Below are positions 9,499 to 22,161 of a stretch of DNA of 64,000 nucleotides, in pieces. The notes beneath the pieces were generated by a model. That model did not search any database and was not told the DNA's origin. It worked only from the letters and a program-made list of their open reading frames with translations. Position numbers and translations under genes: made by a program. How positions within the stretch are numbered: position 1 is the first letter of the stretch; the number at the start of each line of letters is the position of its first letter. The stretch covers positions 62,001 to 126,000 of the forward strand of contig NZ_JASNFN010000005.1 in assembly GCF_030731085.1 (NCBI RefSeq), written 5' to 3'. This stretch comes from Blastococcus carthaginiensis (GTDB lineage Bacteria; Actinomycetota; Actinomycetes; Mycobacteriales; Geodermatophilaceae).

Positions 9499-10691
9499 TC
9501 AGTCGGCCAGCACCGCGAGGCCCGGGAGGTCCCGGCCCTCGAGGTACTCCAGCGACGCGCCGCCACCGGTGCTGATGTGCCCGTACGTGCTCTCGTCGAG
9601 GCCCAGCGCCCGCACCGCGGCCGCCGAGTCCCCGCCGCCCACGACCGACAGCCCGTCGACGGCGGAGACCGCCTGCGCCACGCCGCGGGTGCCCGCCTGG
9701 AACGGCGCCAGCTCGAAGACGCCCATGGGCCCGTTCCAGAACACCGTGCGGGCGTCGCCCAGCGTGGTGCCGAACAGCTCGACGGTCCGCGGGCCGACGT
9801 CCAGGCCCATCTGGTCGTCGGGGATGGCGTCGACCGGCACGGTGGTGGTCGGGGCGTCCGCGCTGAACTCCGGCGCGCAGACGACGTCCACCGGCAGGAC
9901 GATGCGGTCGCCGGCCTCGGCCAGCAGCCGGCGGCAGGTCTCCACCTGGTCGGCCTCCAGCAGCGACTTCCCGACTCCATGGCCCTGCGCGGCGAGGAAG
10001 GTGAAGCACATCCCGCCGCCGACGAGCAGCCGGTCGACCTTGGGCAGCAGCGCCTCGATGACCGCGAGCTTGTCGCTGACCTTGGACCCGCCCAGCACCA
10101 CCACGTAGGGCCGCTCCGGCTCCGTGGTCAGCCGGGTGAGCACCTCGAGCTCGCGGGCGACCAGCCGTCCGGCGGAGTGCGGGATCCGCTCGGCGACGTC
10201 GAAGACCGAGGCGTGCGCACGGTGCACCGCACCGAACGCGTCGTCCACGTAGACGTCGGCCAGCGCCGCGAGCCGGTCGGCGAGCGCACCCCGCTCGGCG
10301 TCGTCCTTGCTCGTCTCGGCGGCCTCGAAGCGGACGTTCTCCAGCAGCAGCACGTCGCCGTCACCGAGGGCGGCCGCCTTCTCGCGGGCGTCCTCCCCGG
10401 CCACGTCGGCGGCCAGCGGCACGGTCGTGCCGAGCAGCTCGCCGAGGCGGGCAGCCACCGGCGCGAGCGAGAACTGCGGGTCGGGCGTGCCCTTGGGGCG
10501 GCCCAGGTGCGCCGCCACGACCACACGGGCCCCGGCCTCCCGCAGCGCCTGCAGGGTCGGCAGGCTGGCGCGGATCCGGCCGTCGTCGGTGATCGCGCCG
10601 GTCTTCTTGTCCAGCGGGACGTTCAGGTCGGCGCGCAGGAGCACGCGCCGACCCGAGACACCCTCGGCGATGAGGTCGTCGACGGAGCGCA

Positions 10692-10692
<1 letters not shown>
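9499..10692 (-). CDS. pgk: Phosphoglycerate kinase
   Basis: Makes ATP from 1,3-bisphosphoglycerate. The protein has 397 residues. LLRADLNVPLD near residue 20 and AHLGRPKG near 62 form the substrate-binding N-domain, and VVLGGSKVSDK near 190 is part of the nucleotide site. The C-terminal GGGDSAAAV is conserved. Its ATG overlaps the gap stop by one base (TGATG), indicating coupled translation with gap. Confidence 0.97.
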
Positions 10693-11696
<1,004 letters not shown>

Positions 11697-11803
11697 TGCA
11701 GACCTCCCATGGGAACCGTCACGTCGGTTGCCGCGCTGACCGCGCGGCCTCGCTCCGTGCAGACCCTATCGGTCGCGGTGGGAGGCGGCTCCCGCTCCCT
11801 GTT

Positions 11804-11820
11804 GATCAGGTCACCTGATC
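11804..11820. promoter_or_regulatory. Operator-like palindrome upstream of gap
   Basis: GATCAGGT-C-ACCTGATC is a perfect 8+1+8 palindrome about 36 bases upstream of a TAGGGT -10 candidate and 108 bases from the gap start. Its spacing suits a dimeric regulator. Which protein binds is unknown. Confidence 0.45.
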
Positions 11821-11825
11821 GTTCC

Positions 11826-11861
11826 GGGTCCTGGCTCAGCTCCGACGCTGAGCCAGGACCC
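11826..11861 (-). terminator. Strong hairpin between whiA and gap
   Basis: A perfect 15-bp stem (11826-11840 with 11847-11861) has a 6-base TCCGAC loop. A further partial copy of one arm (GTGAGCCAGGACG) lies at about 11869-11881. It probably ends the whiA transcript. The repeated arm suggests a dispersed repeat-type element. Confidence 0.65.
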
Positions 11862-11892
11862 CCCACGGTGAGCCAGGACGCCGGGACGGCCG

Positions 11893-11945
11893 GGTGACGT
11901 GCTGGAACTGCCTCGTCCCGGGACCCGCAGGTGACGTGCTGGAAC
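11893..11945. repeat. 16-bp direct repeat downstream of whiA
   Basis: GGTGACGTGCTGGAAC occurs at 11893-11908 and again at 11930-11945, 37 bases apart and without mismatch. No gene overlaps them and their role is unknown. Confidence 0.8.
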
Positions 11946-12004
11946 AGCCCCGCTGCAGGGCCGCGCCGCGAGCGTGCGAGGCGGTTCGGGGCAGCGAAGC
12001 CTTG

Positions 12005-12985
12005 TTACTGCGCCAGCATGTCGTCGGTGACGACGGACTCCGTGTCCGGGATGCCGAGGTCCTTGGCGCGCTTGTCCGCCATGGCCAGCAGCCGCCGGAT
12101 GCGGCCGGCGACCGCGTCCTTGGTCATCGGGGGGTCGGCCCGCTGGCCGAGCTCCTCCAGCGAGGCCTGCCCGAACTCCAGGCGGAGCCGGCCGGCGACC
12201 AGCAGGTGCTCGGGGGCGTCCTCGCCGAGGATCTCCAGCGCCCGCTCCACCCGCGCGCTCGCGGCGACGGCGGCCCGCGCGGACCGGCGCAGGTTGGCGT
12301 CGTCGAAGTTCGCCAGGCGGTTGGCGGTGGCCCGCACCTCGCGGCGCATCCGCCGCTCCTCCCAGGCCAGCACCGCGTCGTGCGCACCCATCCGCGTGAG
12401 CAGCGCGCTGATCGCGTCGCCGTCCCGCACGACCACCCGGTCGGCGCCGCGCACCTCGCGGGCCTTGGCGGCGATGCCCAGCCGGCGGGCCGCGCCGACG
12501 AGCGCCATGGCGGCCTCCGGGCCGGGGCAGGTGACCTCCAGCGAGGACGACCGGCCGGGCTCGGTCAGCGAGCCGTGGGCGAGGAAGGCACCCCGCCAGG
12601 CCGCCTCGGCATCGTTGATGCTGCCGGAGACGACGGCCGGCGGGAGGCCGCGCACCGGGCGGCCGCGCTGGTCGACCAGGCCGGTCTGGCGGGCCAGCCC
12701 TTCCCCGTGCTTGGCGATGCGGACGAGGTAGCGCACGCCCCGGCGGATGTTCCCGCCCGCGAGCACGCTCACGCCGCTGGTGTAGCCGTAGACCTCGCTG
12801 ATGTCCCGGCGCAGCCGTCGGGCGACCGAGCCGGTGTCCAGCTCGGCCTCGATGACCACGCGGCCACCCACGATGTGCAGGCCGCCGGAGAACCGCAGCA
12901 GCGCGGTCACCTCGGCCTTGCGCTCGGAGGTCTTCGTGCACTCCACCCGGGAGAGCTCGTCCTTCACCATGGCGGTCATCGCCAT
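12005..12985 (-). CDS. whiA: Sporulation/cell-division regulator WhiA
   Basis: DNA-binding protein that works with WhiB in Streptomyces development and is widespread in Gram-positives. The protein has 326 residues. The start was chosen at ATG 12985 because MAMTAMVKDELSRVE is the standard N-terminus; longer forms are spurious. An N-terminal LAGLIDADG-like domain includes WRGAFLAHGSLTEPG near residue 120. The C-terminal helix-turn-helix covers MTKDAVAGRIRRLLAMADKR. It follows rapZ-yvcK in the conserved actinobacterial order. Confidence 0.96.
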   Translation of the reverse strand: MAMTAMVKDELSRVECTKTSERKAEVTALLRFSGGLHIVGGRVVIEAELDTGSVARRLRRDISEVYGYTSGVSVLAGGNIRRGVRYLVRIAKHGEGLARQTGLVDQRGRPVRGLPPAVVSGSINDAEAAWRGAFLAHGSLTEPGRSSSLEVTCPGPEAAMALVGAARRLGIAAKAREVRGADRVVVRDGDAISALLTRMGAHDAVLAWEERRMRREVRATANRLANFDDANLRRSARAAVAASARVERALEILGEDAPEHLLVAGRLRLEFGQASLEELGQRADPPMTKDAVAGRIRRLLAMADKRAKDLGIPDTESVVTDDMLAQ

Positions 12986-13119
12986 GCCGTCCACCCCCAC
13001 GTTCCCCCGGAGGTTCCCGCCCCCGCAGTCCGGGTCAGCGTCATGTACGCCGTCCCCTCTCCCCCTCGTGCCGGCCGATCGGCCGTCCACCTGGTACCCG
13101 CTCGCATCCCGCTACCCGT

Positions 13120-14088
13120 TCACCGCATCCCGACCACGGAGGCCAGGGCCGCGGCCAGGCGCCCCGGGTCGTGCCGCGGCGCTCCGTCCGGCTCGGCGAC
13201 CGGCGCCAGCAGCAGCTCGGCACCGCACCCGCGGACCGCGTCAAGCAGACCACGGCGGTCAACCACCGACTCCACGTCCGCGATCACGGTGTGCAACGCC
13301 ACTCCGTCCAGATGGGCCTGCAGCACGGCCAGGTGCTCCTCCGGGGAGAAGCCGTCCGTCTCGCCGGGCTGCGGTTCCAGGTTGAGCACCACCACCACCC
13401 GCGCACCGGTCGCCGCCAGCGCCGCGCGGAGCCGGGGCACGAGCAGGTGCGGCAGCACCGAGGTGTACCAGGATCCGGGGCCCAGCGAGACCAGGTCGGC
13501 CGCGGCGATGGCGTCGAGCACCGCCGGGTGCACCACCGGATCGGCCGGCGCGAGCCGGATCTCCCGGACCCGCCCCGGGGTCGCGGCGATCGCCACCTGG
13601 CCGCGGATGGTGCGCACCCGGGCGGGGTCGTCGCGGTCGGCGGTCTCCACCCGGGCGACCAGGTCGAGCGGTTCGTCGGCCATGGGCAGCACCCGGCCGG
13701 AGGCCCCGACCAGCGAGCACAGCTCGTCGAGGGCCCGGACGGTGTCGCCGCCGTACATCTCGGTCAGCCCGGTGAGCAGCAGGTTGCCGACCGGGTGGCC
13801 CGCGAGCACGCCGCTGCCGCCGAAGCGGTGCTGGAACAGCGCGGCGAGGGTCTGCTCGCGCTCGGCCTCCCCGGCGAGCGCGGCCAGGGCCATCCGCAGG
13901 TCACCCGGGGGCAGCACGGGCATCTCGCGCCGGATCCGCCCCGACGACCCGCCGTCGTCGGCCACCGTCACCACGGCGGTCAGCTCCGGGGTGATCCGCC
14001 GCCAGGCCGCCAGCGCCGCGGCGAGCCCGTGGCCGCCGCCGAAGGCGACCACCCGGGGCGGCCGCCCCGCGATCGTCGTCCGCACCAC
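13120..14088 (-). CDS. yvcK: Gluconeogenesis factor YvcK/CofD-like
   Basis: YvcK binds UDP-sugars and links carbon metabolism to cell-wall synthesis in other Gram-positives. The protein has 322 residues. VVAFGGGHGLAAAL at the N-terminus is the nucleotide-binding loop. VADDGGSSGRIRRE near residue 42 and GPGSWYTSVLPHLL near 207 are family signatures. The start is GTG 14088 (14085 is also possible) and overlaps the rapZ TAG by one base. It acts in the cytoplasm. Confidence 0.95.
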   Translation of the reverse strand: MVRTTIAGRPPRVVAFGGGHGLAAALAAWRRITPELTAVVTVADDGGSSGRIRREMPVLPPGDLRMALAALAGEAEREQTLAALFQHRFGGSGVLAGHPVGNLLLTGLTEMYGGDTVRALDELCSLVGASGRVLPMADEPLDLVARVETADRDDPARVRTIRGQVAIAATPGRVREIRLAPADPVVHPAVLDAIAAADLVSLGPGSWYTSVLPHLLVPRLRAALAATGARVVVVLNLEPQPGETDGFSPEEHLAVLQAHLDGVALHTVIADVESVVDRRGLLDAVRGCGAELLLAPVAEPDGAPRHDPGRLAAALASVVGMR

Positions 14089-15056
14089 TACTCGCGCCCC
14101 AGGTCGCGGTGCCGGGCCACGGCCGCGATGCCCTCGGCGTGCAGCCGGCGCGCGAACTCCTCGGCGATCGCCACGCTGCGGTGCTTGCCGCCGGTGCAGC
14201 CGACGGCGAGCGTGAGGTAGCGCTTGCCCTCGCGCCGGTAGCCGGGCAGCAGCAGCCTCAGCACCTCGGTGTAGCGGTCCAGGAAGTCGCCGGCGTCCTC
14301 CTGCCCGAGGACGTAGTCGCGGACGTCTGCGTCGCGCCCGGTGTGCTCCCGCAGCTCCGGCACCCAGTGCGGGTTGGGCAGGAAGCGGGCGTCGACCACG
14401 AGGTCGGCGTCCAGCGGCAGGCCGTACTTGAAACCGAAGCTCATCACGGTCGCGGTGAGCGGCGGGGTGCGGCCGTCGCGCGCGAAGGCGTTCTCCAGCG
14501 TGGCGCGCAGCTGGTGCACGTTGAGGTCGCTGGTGTCGACCCAGAGGTCCGCCTCGCCGGCGATGCCGGTGAGCAGGGCGCGCTCCTCGGTGATGCCGTC
14601 GGTGAGGGTGCCGTTGCCCTGGAGCGGGTGCTCCCGGCGGTTGGACTCGTAGCGGCGGACCAGCACCTCGTCACGGGCGTGGACGTACATCACCCGCGGC
14701 CGGTGCCCCGCTGCCGACAGGAGCCGGATGGCCTCCTCCAGGTCGCTGGAGAACGCCCGGCTGCGGACGTCGACGACGGCGGCGAACCGGCGCAGGTCAC
14801 CGCGGGCGCCGAGCTCCACCATGGGCAGCAGGAGCGCCGGCGGCAGGTTGTCCACGACGAACCAGCCGAGGTCCTCGAGCACCCGGCCGGCGCTGTTCTT
14901 CCCGGCGCCGGAGAGCCCGGTGACGACGACGACCTCGAGCGGCGGTGTCTCGGTGCTCGCGGGGTCCAGCGCCGGCGAGACGTCGTCCTGCGGCCCCACC
15001 GGGGCCGCGCCGGCCCGCGCGACGCCCGGCGTCCCGGCCTCGGTCCCGGCGGTCAC
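14088..15056 (-). CDS. rapZ: RNase adapter / nucleotide-binding protein RapZ (YvcJ)
   Basis: P-loop nucleotidase family. RapZ controls amino-sugar sRNAs in enterics; the actinobacterial role is less clear. The protein has 322 residues with a ~38-residue variable N-terminus. VVVTGLSGAGKNSA is the Walker A, in which the usual Ser/Thr after Lys is Asn. GWFVVDNLPPALL and the C-terminal VGCTGGKHRSVAIAEE are typical. It overlaps uvrC (ATGA) and yvcK, so the three are translationally coupled. Confidence 0.94.
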   Translation of the reverse strand: MTAGTEAGTPGVARAGAAPVGPQDDVSPALDPASTETPPLEVVVVTGLSGAGKNSAGRVLEDLGWFVVDNLPPALLLPMVELGARGDLRRFAAVVDVRSRAFSSDLEEAIRLLSAAGHRPRVMYVHARDEVLVRRYESNRREHPLQGNGTLTDGITEERALLTGIAGEADLWVDTSDLNVHQLRATLENAFARDGRTPPLTATVMSFGFKYGLPLDADLVVDARFLPNPHWVPELREHTGRDADVRDYVLGQEDAGDFLDRYTEVLRLLLPGYRREGKRYLTLAVGCTGGKHRSVAIAEEFARRLHAEGIAAVARHRDLGRE

Positions 15057-17086
15057 GAGGCCACCCGGCCGACCTCGGCGGTCCCGCCGGAGCCGGGCCG
15101 GGGGGCGCCCTGCTCGGCCGGGCCCTGCGGGGCGAGGGTGGTCTCCGCCGCCGGCTGCGCCTCGTCGGGCGCGGGGGCCGGTTCGGCGACCGCCATCTGC
15201 ACCGCCTCCGCCGTCCGCCGGCCGATGCCGGGTACCGCCATGAGCTCCTCCACTGTCGCGGCCCGCAGGCGCTTGAGCGACCCGAACTCCTTCATCAACG
15301 CCTTCCGTCGCGTCTCCCCGAGACCGGGGACGTCGTCGAGCAGGGACACCAGCATGCTGGTGGACCGCTTCTGCCGGTGGTAGGTGATGGCGAAGCGGTG
15401 GGCCTCGTCACGCACCCGCTGCAGCAGGTACAGCGCCTCGGAGGTGCGCGGCAGGATCACCGGGTCGCCCTCCCCCGGCAGCCAGACCTCCTCCATCCGC
15501 TTGGCCAGCCCGCAGACCGCGACGTCGACGACGCCGAGCTCCTCGAGCGAGCGCGCGGCCGCGGCCACCTGCGGGGCCCCGCCGTCGACGACGAGCAGGT
15601 TCGGCGGGTAGGCGAACCGGCGCGGCCGCCCCTCCTCCGCGGCCACACCCTGCTCGTCGCGGCGGTCGGCCTCCTCCTTGAGGTGGCGGGCGAACCGGCG
15701 GCGGACGACCTCGGCCATCGCCGCGGTGTCGTCGGTGCCCTCGGTGACGGAGAAGCGCCGGTAGTCGGACTTCTTCGCCAGGCCGTCCTCGAACACCACC
15801 ATGGACGCCACCACGTTGGTGCCCTGCACGTGGCTGATGTCGATGCACTCGATGCGCAGGGGCGCGTCGGGGAGCTCGAGGGCCTCCTGCAGCTCCGACA
15901 GCGCCAGGGACCGGGCGGTGAGGTCGCTGGACCGCTTGACCCGGTGCCGGGCGAACGCCTCCTTGGCGTTGCGCTCCACGGTCTCCATGAGGCTGCGCTT
16001 GTCGCCCCGCTGCGGGACGCGCAGCGAGACCCGGCCGCCGCGCAGCTCCTCCAGCAGCTCGACGTAGACGTCGGCGTCGTCGGGCAACTCGGGCACCAGC
16101 ACCTCGCGCGGCACCGCCTCGCCGGCCTCCCCGACGCCGGTCTGCTCATCGACCCCGCCGTAGACCTGCAGGAGGAACTGCTCCACCAGCTCCCCGGTGG
16201 TGACCTCCTCGACCTTGTCGATGATCCAGCCGCGCTGGCCCCGCACGCGGCCGCCGCGGACGTGGAAGACCTGGACGGCCGCCTCCAGCTCGTCCTGCGC
16301 GAAGGCGACGACGTCGGCGTCGGTGCCGTCGCCGAGGACGACGGCCTGCTTCTCCATCGCCCGCTTCAGCGCCCCGATGTCGTCGCGCAGCCGGGCGGCC
16401 CGCTCATACTCCATCGCCGCCGCGGCCTCGCCCATCTCGCGCTCGAGCCGCTTGATCATCGACTCGGTGCGCCCGGCCATGAAGTCGCAGAAGTCGTCGA
16501 CGATCCGCCGGTGCTCCTCGGCGCTCACCCGGCCCACGCAGGGGGCGGCGCACTTGCCGATGTAGCCCAGCAGGCAGGGGCGGCCGATCTGGCCGGCTCG
16601 CTTGAAGACGCCGGTGGAGCAGGTGCGGGCGGGGAAGACGCGGGTCAGCGTGTCGAGCGTCTCCCGGATGGCCCACGCATGGGCGTAGGGGCCGAAGTAG
16701 CGCACGCCCTTCTTCTTGGGCCCGCGCATCACCTGCAGCCGCGGGTACTCCTCGTTCAGCGTGACCGCGAGGCTCGGGTAGCTCTTGTCGTCGCGGTAGC
16801 GGACGTTGAACCGCGGGTCGAACTCCTTGATCCAGTTGTACTCGAGCTGGAGGGCCTCGACCTCGGTGCCGACGACGGTCCACTCGACGCTCGACGCCGT
16901 CGTCACCATCTGGCGGGTGCGCGGGTGCAGGCCGGCGACATCGGCGAAGTAGCTGTTCAGCCGCTGCCTCAGGCTCTTGGCCTTGCCGACGTAGACGACC
17001 CGGCCGTTCGGGTCGCGGAACTTGTAGACGCCCGGGGACTCCGGGATGGAGCCGACCGCCGGGCGGTACGTGGACGGGTCGGCCAT
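15053..17086 (-). CDS. uvrC: Excinuclease ABC subunit C
   Basis: Makes both incisions in nucleotide-excision repair. The protein has 677 residues. The N-terminal GIY-YIG nuclease (SPGVYKFRDPNGRVVYVGKA) is followed by a UVR domain near residue 210, then the RNase-H-like endonuclease domain with IDISHVQGTNVVASMVVFE and LLVVDGGAPQV. C-terminal helix-hairpin-helix motifs are DVPGLGETRRK and VPGIGRRTAEAV. The tail of ~45 Ala/Pro-rich residues is non-conserved. It heads the uvrC-rapZ-yvcK-whiA operon. Confidence 0.97.
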   Translation of the reverse strand: MADPSTYRPAVGSIPESPGVYKFRDPNGRVVYVGKAKSLRQRLNSYFADVAGLHPRTRQMVTTASSVEWTVVGTEVEALQLEYNWIKEFDPRFNVRYRDDKSYPSLAVTLNEEYPRLQVMRGPKKKGVRYFGPYAHAWAIRETLDTLTRVFPARTCSTGVFKRAGQIGRPCLLGYIGKCAAPCVGRVSAEEHRRIVDDFCDFMAGRTESMIKRLEREMGEAAAAMEYERAARLRDDIGALKRAMEKQAVVLGDGTDADVVAFAQDELEAAVQVFHVRGGRVRGQRGWIIDKVEEVTTGELVEQFLLQVYGGVDEQTGVGEAGEAVPREVLVPELPDDADVYVELLEELRGGRVSLRVPQRGDKRSLMETVERNAKEAFARHRVKRSSDLTARSLALSELQEALELPDAPLRIECIDISHVQGTNVVASMVVFEDGLAKKSDYRRFSVTEGTDDTAAMAEVVRRRFARHLKEEADRRDEQGVAAEEGRPRRFAYPPNLLVVDGGAPQVAAAARSLEELGVVDVAVCGLAKRMEEVWLPGEGDPVILPRTSEALYLLQRVRDEAHRFAITYHRQKRSTSMLVSLLDDVPGLGETRRKALMKEFGSLKRLRAATVEELMAVPGIGRRTAEAVQMAVAEPAPAPDEAQPAAETTLAPQGPAEQGAPRPGSGGTAEVGRVAS

Positions 17087-17092
17087 GCCTCC

Positions 17093-17098
17093 ACACTA
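17093..17098 (-). promoter_or_regulatory. -10 element immediately before uvrC
   Basis: TAGTGT sits six bases upstream of the uvrC ATG. The spacing would place the transcription start at or next to the start codon, so the mRNA may be leaderless. Confidence 0.5.
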
Positions 17099-17218
17099 GG
17101 TCGCGGCACCGACACGCCGTCAGCGAGCGCACCCGTCCGCCACACCCGCCCCAGCCGCCCCGGGCAGCGCCGAGCCCGGCCTGGTGGACTGCACCGGACC
17201 GGGCTCGCGCGGGTCGGC

Positions 17219-17494
17219 TCAGACGACCGGGCGGGACCGCCAGGACGTGTGCGCGACGATCCCGGCGGTCGCACGCTGCGCGAGGCGCACCGCCCGGCGG
17301 CCGAGCACCAGCGCCGAGACGACGGCGGCACTGCCGGCCGTGAACGCCATGACGCCGGACGCACCACCGCTGACGGCGGTCGCGGACGCCGCGAGCACGG
17401 CGAGCAGGACGACGGTGGAGCGCACCCCGCCGCCGGACACGGGCGAGCCGCAGTTGGACAGATCGGGGTCGCAGTCGGGCGTCAGCGCACTCAT
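17219..17494 (-). CDS. Small membrane protein of unknown function
   Basis: A 91-residue protein with ATG at 17494 behind a strong GGAGGA. The N-terminal ~24 residues are polar (DCDPDLSNCGSP). Two hydrophobic segments follow, at about residues 26-42 and 46-66, then a basic tail, so two membrane helices are likely. I recognise no family. It is divergent from the P450 gene across about 290 bases that contain a palindrome. The good ribosome site argues that it is real. Confidence 0.6.
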   Translation of the reverse strand: MSALTPDCDPDLSNCGSPVSGGGVRSTVVLLAVLAASATAVSGGASGVMAFTAGSAAVVSALVLGRRAVRLAQRATAGIVAHTSWRSRPVV

Positions 17495-17541
17495 CGCTGT
17501 CCTCCTCCGAGGGACTACGTCACCCCGGCGGATCGACCGAG

Positions 17542-17555
17542 GTGACGTCGGTCAC
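17542..17555. promoter_or_regulatory. Palindrome between the small membrane protein and P450 genes
   Basis: GTGAC-GTCG-GTCAC lies in the divergent promoter region, embedded in a longer CACCGAGG-type repeat. It could be an operator for either gene; no assignment is possible. Confidence 0.3.
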
Positions 17556-17784
17556 ACCGAGGGTACGGCGATGGGGGCGCAGGCTCAACCCCACCGGCGG
17601 CACGGATTCCGGCGTGCCGCCGGGGCGTGGTCGGTCGCCACGACGAGCCGCACCGGCGCGCCCGGCTCCGCCGTCGGCGCCCCGACCGGCGCGACGGGGT
17701 GTCCCGGTGGTTCGGCACCACGGGCACCGGGCAGCCCGACAGGGTCCACCCGAGCCGGTCCCTCCTCCGAGAGAAAGTCGCGCG

Positions 17785-19044
17785 ATGATCCCCGCCCTCA
17801 CGGCACCCGACAGCTCCCTGGCCCTGCTGCGCGAGGGGTACGCCTTCATCTCCCGGCGCTGCGACCGGCTGGGCACGGATGCGTTCCGCACCCGGCTGAT
17901 GCTGCGACCGGCGGTCTGCGTCCGCGGCGCCGAGGCCGCCCGGATGTTCTACGGGGACCGGCGGTTCACCCGGCGGGGTGCCTTCCCGCCCACGCTGCTG
18001 CACCTGCTGCAGGACGAGGGCAGCGTGCAGAGCCTGGACGGGAGCGCCCACCGCGCGCGCAAGGAGCTGTTCCTGCGTCTGCTGCAGGGAGCCGGCGCTC
18101 CGCGCATCACCGAGGTCCTGGCGCAGGAGTGGCCGGCGGCGGTGCGGCGCTGGCAGCGCGCCGACCGGGTGGTGCTGTTCGACGCCCTCAACGAGCTGCT
18201 GACCCAGGTGGCCGCCACCTGGGCCGGGGTGCCGCTCGACGAGCGCGACCTGGCGCTGCGGGCCCGAGAGGTCGCCGAGATGCGGAACCGTGCGGGCAGC
18301 ATCGGCCCGGCCAACTGGCGGGCCCAGTTCCTGCGGCACCGCTCGGAGCGCTGGGCGCGCGCTGTGATCGCCCGGGTGCGCTCCGGAGAGCTCACGCCGC
18401 CGGAGGGCAGTGCCGTCGCAGCCATCGCCGGCCACCGCGGGGACGACGGGGAGCTGCTGGACCTGCCCGTGGCGGGGGTGGAACTGCTCAACCTCATCCG
18501 TCCGGTCGCCGCCGTCAGCCGGTTCGGCGTCTTCGCCGCCCTGGCGCTGCTCCGGCACCCCCGCTGGCGGGACGCCTTCGCCGCCGGCGAGGACGAGGAC
18601 CTGCACGCCTTCGTCCTGGAGGTGCGCCGGTTCTTCCCCTTCTTCCCGCTCGTCGCCGGCCGGGTGCGGGAGCCGTTCACCTGGCAGGAGCACCGCTTCG
18701 GGACCGGGGACCGGGTGTACCTCGACCTGTACGGGACCGACCACGACGCCCGGTCGTGGACCGATCCGGAGGTGTTCGACCCCGAGCGCTTCCGCGGCTG
18801 GCAGGGGGACCCGTGGACGTTGATCGCCCAGGGCGCCGGCGGCTACGCCGAGAACCACCGCTGCCCGGGCGAGCCCATGACCGAGTGGCTGCTCGAGGAC
18901 GTCGTGCGGCTGCTGACCCGGTCCGTCCGCTACGAGGTGGGTGTGCAGGACTTCAGCATCAGCCTGAACCGGCTGCCGACGCTGCCGGCCGACGGGTTCG
19001 TGGTCTCGCACGTGCGGCCGGTGCCGGGCACCGCCGCCGCATGA
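17785..19044 (+). CDS. Cytochrome P450 of the CYP152 (fatty-acid peroxygenase) type
   Basis: CYP152 enzymes hydroxylate or decarboxylate fatty acids using H2O2 and need no redox partner. The protein has 419 residues from ATG 17785, the length of P450-BSbeta and OleT. NHRCPGEP provides the heme thiolate (Cys about residue 360). NLIRPVAAVSRF matches the I-helix in which CYP152 enzymes replace the acid-alcohol pair with Arg-Pro, the Arg binding the substrate carboxylate. No ferredoxin or reductase gene is nearby. Whether it hydroxylates or makes terminal alkenes cannot be told from sequence alone. Confidence 0.85.
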   Translation: MIPALTAPDSSLALLREGYAFISRRCDRLGTDAFRTRLMLRPAVCVRGAEAARMFYGDRRFTRRGAFPPTLLHLLQDEGSVQSLDGSAHRARKELFLRLLQGAGAPRITEVLAQEWPAAVRRWQRADRVVLFDALNELLTQVAATWAGVPLDERDLALRAREVAEMRNRAGSIGPANWRAQFLRHRSERWARAVIARVRSGELTPPEGSAVAAIAGHRGDDGELLDLPVAGVELLNLIRPVAAVSRFGVFAALALLRHPRWRDAFAAGEDEDLHAFVLEVRRFFPFFPLVAGRVREPFTWQEHRFGTGDRVYLDLYGTDHDARSWTDPEVFDPERFRGWQGDPWTLIAQGAGGYAENHRCPGEPMTEWLLEDVVRLLTRSVRYEVGVQDFSISLNRLPTLPADGFVVSHVRPVPGTAAA

Positions 19045-19086
19045 CGACGACGGCCCGCACCCCCGGAGGAGCGCGGGCCGTCGTCG
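19045..19086. terminator. Bidirectional terminator between P450 and uvrA
   Basis: Perfect 14-bp arms (19045-19058 and 19073-19086) start right after the P450 stop and lie 13 bases beyond the uvrA stop. The symmetrical position between convergent genes supports use in both directions. Confidence 0.7.
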
Positions 19087-19098
19087 GGCACCGGTCGG

Positions 19099-21996
<2,898 letters not shown>

Positions 21997-22161
21997 GTGA
22001 TCCCTGTCGGTCGCTGGTGTGTGGAGCGGTGGTGCGCTGGACGGCGGCCGTCGTGGTCCGGTCGCGGTTCAGCCGGTGCAACGCCGGCGCTGCCCGCGGT
22101 CGTCCACCGCACGGTGTGAGCTGCGCCCGGTCACCGGGCCGGCCGCTGCCGGGCCGGGCCC

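Larger units (their letters stand above)
11697..12004. other. Repeat-rich spacer between whiA and gap
   Basis: The 308 bases contain no convincing gene. They hold the whiA-side hairpin, a 16-bp direct repeat, an operator-like palindrome and a -10 candidate, each listed separately. Confidence 0.6.

Noticed and set aside
21997..22161. SOS operator upstream of uvrA
   Set aside because: No GAAC-N4-GTTC-like palindrome was found in the 165 bases before the start.
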